From the NCBI GenBank assembly GCA_033791105.1, contig JASJHI010000462.1:1-8035 (forward strand): DNA of 8,035 nt, in the 5' to 3' direction. The translations under genes and the position numbers were made by a program. The DNA is from JASJHI01 sp033791105 (GTDB taxonomy: Bacteria; Actinomycetota; Acidimicrobiia; Acidimicrobiales; Ilumatobacteraceae). The notes below the pieces were generated by a model. That model saw only the letters and a program-made list of their open reading frames with translations, was not told the origin of the DNA and made no database searches. The first letter of the stretch is position 1. Every line of letters starts with the position of its first letter. Below, piece after piece: positions 1-6,300 of this stretch.

Positions 1-1
1 C

Positions 2-55
2 GACTCCGCTGACCCCGACGAATCCGGTGGCCCCGACGACTCCGGTGACTCCGAG
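2..55. repeat. Three 18-bp imperfect tandem repeats before imuB
   Basis: Three adjacent 18-bp units at 2-19, 20-37 and 38-55. The first reads GACTCCGCTGACCCCGAC. Units 1 and 2 agree at 15 of 18 positions, and units 2 and 3 at 14 of 18. Two reading frames are open through it. The frame starting at base 2 gives acidic hexapeptides (DSADPD, ESGGPD, DSGDSE) and stays open to a TGA at 227-229. The imuB frame gives Thr/Pro hexapeptides (TPLTPT, NPVAPT, TPVTPR). The frame starting at base 1 stops at once (TGA 10-12). The array is therefore either the tail of an upstream gene, probably imuA-type from known synteny, or an N-terminal extension of ImuB. The sequence at hand cannot decide which. Confidence 0.75.
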
Positions 56-59
56 GCGA

Positions 60-1667
60 ATGGTCACCGTCTGGTGTCCCGACTGGTCGGTCACCGCTGC
101 GGGATTCAGCGCCGACGAACCAGCCGCGGTGATGTCGGCCAACCGCGTGGTGTCGCGTACGGCCGCAGCCGGGGAAGAGGGGGTGATCGTCGGTCAACGC
201 CAACGCCAGGCGCAACGGCGGTGCCCTGAGATCGTCCTCGTCGACCACGACGCTGCGCGCGATGCCCGCGAGTTCGAGCCGGTCGTGGCGGGGATCGCCG
301 AACTCTCCCCGCGCCTCGACGTGGTCGAGCCCGGCTGGATCAGCTTGTCGGCGCGGGGACCGTCGCGGTACTTCGGTGGTGATCGCACACTCGCCGACCT
401 GCTCGTCGAACGTGTCCGCGCCGTGGGGTACACATCGTCGATCGGTGTCGCCGACGGCAGGTTCGCAGCGGGCATCGCAGCGCGTCTCGCGCGACGCCGC
501 GGAGAGCCGTTCGTCGTCGAACCCGGCGGGTCCACTGACTTCTGCGCTGGGCTGCCGATCGGATGGCTGCAGATTCTCGGCGAGGCAGATCCAGAACTCG
601 TTGAGCTGTTCGTCCGTCTCGGGTTGCGCCGCCTCGGTGATCTCGCGGCGCTCCCGGCGAGTGATGTACTCGGTCGGTTCGGGCATCCTGGCGCTCACGC
701 GCACCGGCTCGCATCGGCGAACGACCTGCGCCCTCCGAGTTCCACCGACCCTGCACCGGAGCGCCGGCTCGATCAGGTGCTCGACGATCCGATCGCCCAG
801 TCGAGCGCCGTCGTCTTCGCCGCCAAGCAGCTCGCCGACGAACTCGCCGGATCGCTCGGGGACGACGGCCGGGTCTGCACCCGACTCGTCGTACTGCTCG
901 AGACCGAGCACGGCGAACGCTCCGAGCGATCGTGGTATCGGTCGGCGGGCATGTCGGCGGCAGCGATGGTCGAACGTGTGCGCTGGCAGCTCGACGCTTG
1001 GGTTGCTCTCCCGCGAGGGAGCGGGGAAGAGATCACCGGTGGGATTGCACTGATCCGCCTGACGCCCGAAGAAGTTCGCGCCGATGAAGGGGTGCAGCTC
1101 GGGTTGTGGGGTGGGCAGACCGACTCCGATCGCCGGGCGGTGAGGGCGATCGCCCGGCTCGGCACGATGGTGTCCGACGGTGCGGTCACCGTCCCGTCCT
1201 GGCACGGGGGGCGACTTCCAGCCGACCGCTACCGGTGGATTCCCGCCTCCACGGTCGATCTCGACCAGCCGCGCCGGGCTGTGTCGCCGGCGGCGACCGG
1301 GAGCAGCCCTGACGGTCCGTGGCCAGGTTGTCTTCCGTCGCCGTCGCCCGCGACCGTGCTCGTCGAGCCGCAGGCGATCGATGTCCTCGACACCGATGGC
1401 GGGAAGGTCACGGTCAGCGGCCGTGGCATCCTCAGTGGGGCACCCACATCGTTCCGGTTGTTACATGGTGACGAGGCGTCGGGTTGGCTCCCCGGCCGGT
1501 CGCGCTCCATCGCCGGGTGGGCGGGACCTTGGCCGATCGACGAGCACTGGTGGGAGCCTGCCCGTCATCGTCGGCAGGCTCGATTTCAGATGGTCACCGA
1601 TGATGGCCGGGGTTACCTCGTCGTCGCCGAACAACGTCGCTGGTGGGTCAGCGCGATCTACGACTGA
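60..1667 (+). CDS. imuB: ImuB, inactive Y-family polymerase homologue of the ImuA'-ImuB-DnaE2 mutasome
   Basis: 535 residues from ATG60, a usual length for ImuB. In this family ImuB does not polymerise. It bridges DnaE2 and ImuA' to the beta sliding clamp during damage-induced translesion synthesis. Seen here: the N-terminus VTVWCPDWSV (about residues 2-11) replaces the Y-family first metal motif. The segment EPGWISLSARGP (90-101) stands where active enzymes carry the S-x-D-E catalytic pair, and has S-L-S-A instead. A little-finger-like region ends in MVERVRWQLDAW. QLGLWG (346-351) matches the clamp-binding peptide QLPLWG known from mycobacterial ImuB. A proline-rich linker leads to a C-terminal domain with GWAGPWP (486-492) and the tail WWVSAIYD, both usual in actinobacterial ImuB. 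The start is uncertain: a GTG at 27 and further codons up to the window edge are in frame, and no good ribosome site precedes either start. ATG60 is chosen because family members begin close to the V-W-C-x-D-W motif. The gene is followed after 25 bp by a same-strand NUDIX gene. An upstream imuA' would lie outside the window. Confidence 0.93.
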   Translation: MVTVWCPDWSVTAAGFSADEPAAVMSANRVVSRTAAAGEEGVIVGQRQRQAQRRCPEIVLVDHDAARDAREFEPVVAGIAELSPRLDVVEPGWISLSARGPSRYFGGDRTLADLLVERVRAVGYTSSIGVADGRFAAGIAARLARRRGEPFVVEPGGSTDFCAGLPIGWLQILGEADPELVELFVRLGLRRLGDLAALPASDVLGRFGHPGAHAHRLASANDLRPPSSTDPAPERRLDQVLDDPIAQSSAVVFAAKQLADELAGSLGDDGRVCTRLVVLLETEHGERSERSWYRSAGMSAAAMVERVRWQLDAWVALPRGSGEEITGGIALIRLTPEEVRADEGVQLGLWGGQTDSDRRAVRAIARLGTMVSDGAVTVPSWHGGRLPADRYRWIPASTVDLDQPRRAVSPAATGSSPDGPWPGCLPSPSPATVLVEPQAIDVLDTDGGKVTVSGRGILSGAPTSFRLLHGDEASGWLPGRSRSIAGWAGPWPIDEHWWEPARHRRQARFQMVTDDGRGYLVVAEQRRWWVSAIYD

Positions 1668-1692
1668 CGATTTTCCGCCGCTGCCCTCCACA

Positions 1693-2283
1693 GTGGATCA
1701 TGTCGCGGTGCCCTCGCCCGACGTTTCCACCGATCAGCTCCGGCACCGCGTTCGGGCCGACGTGGCGGCGAGAGAGCCGGTCGATGAGCGAGAGGCTGCC
1801 TCGGTCTCGAAGTTCCTCGAGTTGTACGACGCACTCGACTCGCCGTTCGACATCGACGCGGATCCAGTCCACGTGACCGCATCGGGGATCGTCGTCGGTC
1901 CCCGGGGTGTGTTGCTCCACGAACACAAACGGCTCGGGATCTGGATCCAGCCAGGGGGCCACGTCGACCCCGGCGAGACGCCCTGGGAGGGCGCGCTGCG
2001 CGAGACGCACGAGGAGACCGGCCTCCGTGGTGCATTTGCCGGGCCGTTCTGTGATGACGGCACACCGGTGCTCGTCCACCTCGACGTGCATGCGGGCGGT
2101 CGCGGCCACACCCACCTCGACCTGCGCTATCTGATCGACGGCGGCGACGCCGATCCCGATCCGCCAGAAGGTGAGAGCCAGGCGATCGACTGGTTCGACT
2201 GGCCCGCTGCGATCGAGATCACCGATCTCGGCCTCCGCGGCGCCCTCCTCGCCCTCCGCCCCACCGACGAACTCGAATCGTGA
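1693..2283 (+). CDS. NUDIX hydrolase
   Basis: 196 residues from GTG1693. NUDIX enzymes hydrolyse nucleoside diphosphates linked to another moiety, including damaged dNTPs, nucleotide sugars and cofactors, using divalent metal held by the Nudix box. The box is visible at residues 89-111: G89, then HVDPG, E95, seven residues, R103-E104, E107-E108 and G110-L111. It fits the consensus except for Thr at the aliphatic position 105. Before it come a helical N-terminal region rich in Arg/Glu (about residues 12-50) and the strand DPVHVTASGIVV that opens the fold; LGIWIQPGGHVDPGETPW leads into the box. The substrate cannot be read from sequence. The start is ambiguous: GTG1693 and GTG1708 are both in frame, without a clear ribosome site, and the upstream open frame back to 1180 only shadows imuB. 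Its position 25 bp behind imuB on the same strand suggests co-transcription. A role in nucleotide-pool cleansing during mutagenesis is inference. Confidence 0.9.
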   Translation: MDHVAVPSPDVSTDQLRHRVRADVAAREPVDEREAASVSKFLELYDALDSPFDIDADPVHVTASGIVVGPRGVLLHEHKRLGIWIQPGGHVDPGETPWEGALRETHEETGLRGAFAGPFCDDGTPVLVHLDVHAGGRGHTHLDLRYLIDGGDADPDPPEGESQAIDWFDWPAAIEITDLGLRGALLALRPTDELES

Positions 2284-2289
2284 GGATGT

Positions 2290-2306
2290 TGCGCACCGCC
2301 GGCGCA
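2290..2306. terminator. Weak hairpin between convergent genes
   Basis: TGCGC (2290-2294) and GCGCA (2302-2306) form a 5-bp GC-rich stem with a 7-base loop, seven bases after the NUDIX stop codon. The NUDIX gene and the minus-strand papain-like gene end only 61 bp apart, so a shared terminator is expected here. There is no U-tract and the stem is short, so this is a weak call. Confidence 0.25.
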
Positions 2307-2344
2307 CCTGCAGCACGCGGTCAGACGGGGTGAGGGGGCCGTGA

Positions 2345-2983
2345 TCAGTCGGGGGATGGCGGGACGTCGACGGGGATCTCCAGGCCGAGGCGGGCGCCAT
2401 CGAGCAGTTCGAGGCGATCACCACTCCAGAAACGTCCGGGGTCGTACCAGTTGACCGGTCGGTTCCCCGCGAGCAGCCCCATCCGTTCGTACGTGACGGC
2501 GACGACCTCGGCGCAGTAGACAGCCTCGAGCGAACTCTTCCTGCGGATCCGGCCTTTCAACCAGTGGGCGGCGAGTCCGGGAGTCGACGGGAAGCGTCGG
2601 CCATCCATCTCGTCGACCACCTCGAGCGCGGCATCTTCCATCGCGGTCGTGGCAGTCGGCTCGAGTTGGCGGAAGTACGGCACTTGTCCGTAGCGATGCA
2701 CCCACATTGTCGCGGAGTCCTCCAACCGATGCAGTTGCGCGCCGCGCTGTCGGGTCGCCGTCCAGACGTCGGTGACCGAGCGTCCGAGTTCGGCGTGCCA
2801 GAGCAAGGGTGGAAGGCCGTCGAGGGCGAGCACCATCGCGACGTGGTTGACCGGGCTGTTGGTGGCCGCGCGGATTGCTCGATCAGCAAGTTTGTGTCCG
2901 GTGAAGATCCAGATGTCGCCGCTGCGCGCCTGACGCGCAGCCTCGGCGAGGCTGAGTGCAGGCGCTGTCGTCTTCTTGGCCAC
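2345..2983 (-). CDS. Permuted papain-like (YiiX / NlpC-P60-type) protein
   Basis: 212 residues from a GTG start whose first base is at 2983. The pattern resembles the circularly permuted NlpC/P60 (YiiX/YaeF-like) papain fold, in which the catalytic His precedes the Cys. The segment GDIWIFTGHKLADRAIRAAT (22-41) leads to NSPVNHVAMVL with candidate catalytic H47, then WHAELG with E65 as a possible third polar residue. Much later, AVYCAEVVAVTYERMGLL carries candidate nucleophile C157. Relatives hydrolyse peptide or amide bonds or lipids, but no substrate can be assigned here. There is no signal peptide or membrane segment, so it is probably cytoplasmic. The gene converges with the NUDIX gene and diverges, across 41 bp, from a small membrane-protein gene. 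A TACGGT -10-like hexamer ends six bases before the GTG, which fits a leaderless transcript. It has no evident tie to the mutagenesis genes around it. The fold call is by motif recognition only. Confidence 0.72.
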   Translation of the reverse strand: MAKKTTAPALSLAEAARQARSGDIWIFTGHKLADRAIRAATNSPVNHVAMVLALDGLPPLLWHAELGRSVTDVWTATRQRGAQLHRLEDSATMWVHRYGQVPYFRQLEPTATTAMEDAALEVVDEMDGRRFPSTPGLAAHWLKGRIRRKSSLEAVYCAEVVAVTYERMGLLAGNRPVNWYDPGRFWSGDRLELLDGARLGLEIPVDVPPSPD

Positions 2984-2988
2984 CGCAG

Positions 2989-2995
2989 TACCGTA
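2989..2995. promoter_or_regulatory. Symmetric -10 element for a divergent gene pair
   Basis: The heptamer TACCGTA reads TACCGT on the plus strand (2989-2994) and TACGGT on the minus strand (2995-2990). Both fit the actinobacterial -10 pattern TAnnnT. On the minus strand it ends six bases before the GTG at 2983, the spacing expected of a leaderless mRNA. On the plus strand it would start transcription near 3001, leaving about 24 bases of leader before ATG3025. No convincing -35 is seen on either side. The promoter is predicted, not proven. Confidence 0.45.
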
Positions 2996-3024
2996 GGGCG
3001 GGTGCCGACGAGCGGGTGGGATCG

Positions 3025-3195
3025 ATGAGCGTGTGGAAGTGGGTCGGCCTCGCCGGGGTGATCGGTGCGGCCGCTGTCGGCGCCGGTGTGCTCGTCAGCC
3101 GGAGGAACCGCGAGTACGTCGACTACGAGGACGAACAGCTCCGCGACCGTCTCCACCAACGCCTCGACGAGGCGAGATCGAGGTCGTCGACCTGA
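3025..3195 (+). CDS. Small single-pass membrane protein, unknown function
   Basis: 56 residues starting at ATG3025. A short N-terminus (MSVWKW) is followed by one hydrophobic, Gly/Ala/Val-rich helix (about residues 7-24, VGLAGVIGAAAVGAGVLV). Then come a basic stop-transfer patch SRRNRE (25-30) and a charged, probably helical tail rich in Asp, Glu, Arg and Gln. The positive-inside rule would put the tail in the cytoplasm. The in-frame extension upstream to 2956 would run antisense into the divergent gene and lacks hydrophobic character, so ATG3025 is preferred. A G-rich stretch (3014-3020) could serve as a weak ribosome site. The family is not recognised. It lies 116 bp before dnaE2, but two hairpins and the SOS promoter separate them, so it is probably a separate transcript. 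Confidence 0.62.
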   Translation: MSVWKWVGLAGVIGAAAVGAGVLVSRRNREYVDYEDEQLRDRLHQRLDEARSRSST

Positions 3196-3206
3196 CGGCA
3201 GCCGGC

Positions 3207-3225
3207 GATCGGAGCTGAGCCGATC
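3207..3225. other. Hairpin between the small membrane gene and dnaE2
   Basis: GATCGG (3207-3212) and CCGATC (3220-3225) form a perfect 6-bp stem around the 7-base loop AGCTGAG, eleven bases after the stop of the small membrane-protein gene. With the stronger hairpin directly downstream it may form a tandem terminator. It could also be chance in GC-rich DNA. Confidence 0.3.
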
Positions 3226-3229
3226 CGAG

Positions 3230-3252
3230 CCAGATCGAGCGACTCGATCTGG
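3230..3252 (+). terminator. Strong hairpin, probable terminator upstream of dnaE2
   Basis: CCAGATCGAG (3230-3239) and CTCGATCTGG (3243-3252) pair perfectly as a 10-bp stem with a 3-base loop (CGA). It lies 34 bases behind the stop of the small membrane-protein gene and about 33 bases before the SOS box. No U-tract follows, which is common for terminators in high-GC actinobacteria. It would insulate dnaE2 from upstream read-through. A protein-binding operator is the alternative. Confidence 0.5.
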
Positions 3253-3255
3253 TGG

Positions 3256-3269
3256 GAACAAATATGTTC
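3256..3269. promoter_or_regulatory. GAAC-N6-GTTC palindrome, possible second LexA-related site
   Basis: GAACAAATATGTTC is a palindrome in its outer five bases on each side (GAACA/TGTTC). Its right half ATATGTTC repeats exactly 29 bp downstream inside the SOS box. The spacer between GAAC and GTTC is six bases rather than the four of the canonical box, so binding by LexA is doubtful. Its position upstream of the dnaE2 promoter makes an auxiliary site possible. Confidence 0.35.
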
Positions 3270-3284
3270 TTCGATTTGTGTTCG

Positions 3285-3300
3285 TAGCACATATGTTCGA
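3285..3300 (+). promoter_or_regulatory. LexA (SOS) box at the dnaE2 promoter
   Basis: TAGCACATATGTTCGA matches the Gram-positive/mycobacterial SOS palindrome TCGAACATATGTTCGA at 14 of 16 positions. The right half is perfect, and the two differences are in the outer left half. Within it, TATGTT (3292-3297) fits the TAnnnT -10 pattern, so bound LexA would cover the promoter core. Transcription would start near 3303-3305, at or a few bases before the start codons of dnaE2. This is the arrangement expected of damage-induced dnaE2 in actinobacteria. Confidence 0.85.
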
Positions 3301-3311
3301 TGATGTGGTGG

Positions 3312-6300
3312 ATGGGATTCAACAACCCGTCCTGGTCATGGAGCGAACTCGAAGCAGCACTGTCCGATCGTCCGTCCGCGCGCACTGGTCCCGCGCGCGA
3401 TGGTCGTCGGCCCGGCAGCCCGTCGTGGAACGCCGGCGGTGACGGACCGGCGTGGAGCCGCAAACGCCAGCCGTTCGAACCGCCCGTCGACGCCCATCGA
3501 CCGGCCCCGTCGAGCACCGTCCCGTACGCCGAACTCCACTGCCACTCCAACTTCTCGTTCCTCGACGGCGCCTCCCACCCCGAGGAGCTGGCGACCGAGG
3601 CATCCCGGCTCGGGCTCGAAGCACTGGCCGTCACCGACCACAACGGGTTCTACGGCGTGGTGCGCTTTGCCGAGGCCGCCAAGGCCGTGGGTCTCCCGAC
3701 CGTGTTCGGTACCGAGATCACCCTCACCGCCACCAGCGATGGTGGGCGACTCGCGGGCTCGGTCGCCCGCAGCGAATCCGACACCGATGCACAAATTTCC
3801 ACCGGGCTCTTGCCCGACGCCACGGCGCCCGATCCGTCGGGCACCCATCTCGTCGTGCTCGCCGACGGACCTGCCGGCTACGCCAGGCTCTCGCGCGCCC
3901 TGAGTGCAGGCCACCTCGCCGGCGAGAAGGGGGCGCCGCAGTTCGCCTTCGACGACGTCGCCCACGCGGTCGCCGGTCACGGATGGGTGCTCACAGGTTG
4001 TCGCAAGGGTGCTGTCCCTGCGGCGATCGCCCAGGGTGACACCGCCACCGCTCGACGCGAGCTCGGCGCACTGGTCGAAGCGTTGGGCCGCGATCGCGTC
4101 CTCGTCGAACTGTGGGATCACGGAGACCCCCGCGACTCGGCCCGCAACGACGGACTCGCCGCGCTCGCCGCCGATCTCGGGGTCGGTTGCGTCGCCACCA
4201 ACAACGTTCACTACGCCACACCGGCTCAACGGCCGCTGGCGACGGCGCTGGCTGCGGTGCGCGCGCGTCGCAGCCTCGACGAGATCGACGCCTGGCTGCC
4301 GGGGACGTCGGGCGCGCACCTCCGCTCGGGCGCCGAGCAACGTCGGTGGTTCGAGCGCTTCCCCGGTGTCGTCGAACGAGCAGCGGAGATCGGCCGAGCC
4401 GCCGCGTTCGATTTGGCCCTCGTCGCCCCGCAACTTCCACCGTTCCCGTGCCCACCGGACACGAGTGAGATGGACCACCTCCGGCGCATCACTGCAGCGG
4501 GCGCCGTCCACCGTTATGGCCCAAGGCCATCACGCAACGAGGACCTCTCCCTGCGCGCTCGGGCGTGGGCCACCATCGACCACGAACTGGCGTTGATCGA
4601 ACAACTTGGGTTCGCCGGTTACTTCCTCATCGTGTGGGACATCGTCGAGTTCTGTCGCCGGTCCGACATCTTCTGCCAGGGTCGAGGCAGCGCCGCCAAC
4701 TCGGCGGTCTGCTACGCACTCGGCGTCACCGCAGCCGACGCCGTGTCGCTCGGTCTCTTGTTCGAGCGTTTCCTGTCGCCCGAACGTGACGGTCCACCCG
4801 ACATCGACATCGACATCGAGAGCGACCGTCGCGAGGAGGTGATTCAGTACGTCTACGAGCGTTATGGCCGCCACCACACCGCACAGGTCGCAAACGTCAT
4901 CACCTACCGCTCGCGGTCGGCGATCCGCGACATGGCCAAGGCGCTCGGATACCAGCCCGGCCAGCAGGACGCCTGGTCGAAGCAGGTCGATGCCTGGGGC
5001 GGTGTCGCGGTCACGGCCGCCCAGGACGACTGCACGATTCCCCAGCCGGTGCTCGACCTTGCCGGCCAGATCGAGAACGCACCACGCCACCTCGGCATCC
5101 ACTCGGGTGGCATGGTCATCTGCGACCGCCCGGTGATCGAGGTGTGCCCGGTCGAGTGGGGGCGGATGGACAAGCGGTCGGTGCTCCAGTGGGACAAGGA
5201 CGACTGCGCGGCGACCGGCCTCGTCAAGTTCGATCTGCTCGGGCTCGGGATGCTGTCCGCGTTGCACTACGCGGTCGATCTCGTGCACGAGCACCACGGC
5301 TACGAGATCGATCTCGCCACGATCCCCCAGGACGACGACGTCTATGCAATGTTGTGCCGCGCCGACACGATCGGCGTGTTCCAGATCGAGTCGCGGGCAC
5401 AGATGGCGACCCTGCCACGCCTCAAACCGCGCCGCTTCTACGACCTCGTCGTCGAGGTCGCCCTCATCCGCCCTGGACCGATCCAGGGCGGTTCGGTACA
5501 CCCCTACATCCGCCGCCGCAACGGTCAGGAGCAGGTGACCTACCTCCACCCCTTGCTCGAGAATTCGCTCGGCAAGACGCTCGGTGTGCCGCTGTTCCAG
5601 GAGCAGCTGATGCAGATGGCGATCGACATCGCCGGGTTCACCCCGGCCGAGTCGGACGAGTTACGCCAGGCGATGGGTTCCAAGCGGTCAGCGGCTCGGA
5701 TGGAGCGGTTGCGCGAACGGCTCTACGCAGGGATGGCCGAGCGGGGGATCACCGGTGAGGTCGCCGACGAACTGTTCGTCAAGATGAAGGCGTTCGCCAA
5801 CTATGGGTTCCCCGAGTCGCACTCGGTGAGCTTCGCCTACCTCGTCTACGCGTCGTCGTGGATCAAGTACCACGAGCCCGCCGCGTTCTGTGCCGCCTTG
5901 CTCAACGCCCAGCCGATGGGGTTCTGGTCGCCGCATACGTTGGTGCGCGACGCCCGCCGACATGGTGTCGTCGTACACACCCCTGACCTCAATGCCTCCC
6001 GTGCGATGGCCACCCTCGAGCCGTGTGAAGGATCCGAGGGTGCGGTCGCCGTCCGTCTCGGTCTCGGCTCGATCCGCAACATCGGGAGCGATCTCGCGGA
6101 GGCGATCGACACCAGCCGCGACAGCGACGGCCCGTTCGTCGACACCGAGGATCTCGTGCGCCGCGTCCCCGACCTGCAGCTTCCGCAGCTCGAAGCGTTG
6201 GCGACTGGGGGAGCGTTCGGCGAGTGCTTCGAACTCGAGCGGCGGATGGCGCTGTGGACTGTCGGCGCAACCGTTCAGTCCCGTCCCGGTCGGCTGGAGG

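Noticed and set aside
1180..1692. Upstream in-frame extension of the NUDIX gene
   Set aside because: The extension overlaps almost 490 bp of imuB in another frame and encodes Arg/Ser-rich sequence with no family resemblance. The NUDIX fold starts after 1693.
3276..3297. Possible RecA-independent (PafBC-type) damage promoter, TTGT...TAnnnT
   Set aside because: Only TTGT matches the upstream motif, the CRGTG part is absent, and the spacing to TATGTT is seven instead of eight bases.
4721..4743. CGGCGTC...GACGCCG inverted repeat inside dnaE2, similar to the arms of the right-hand palindromes
   Set aside because: It encodes a conserved part of the polymerase (the ALGVTAADAV region), and the similarity is confined to seven bases. 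Coding constraint and base composition explain it.
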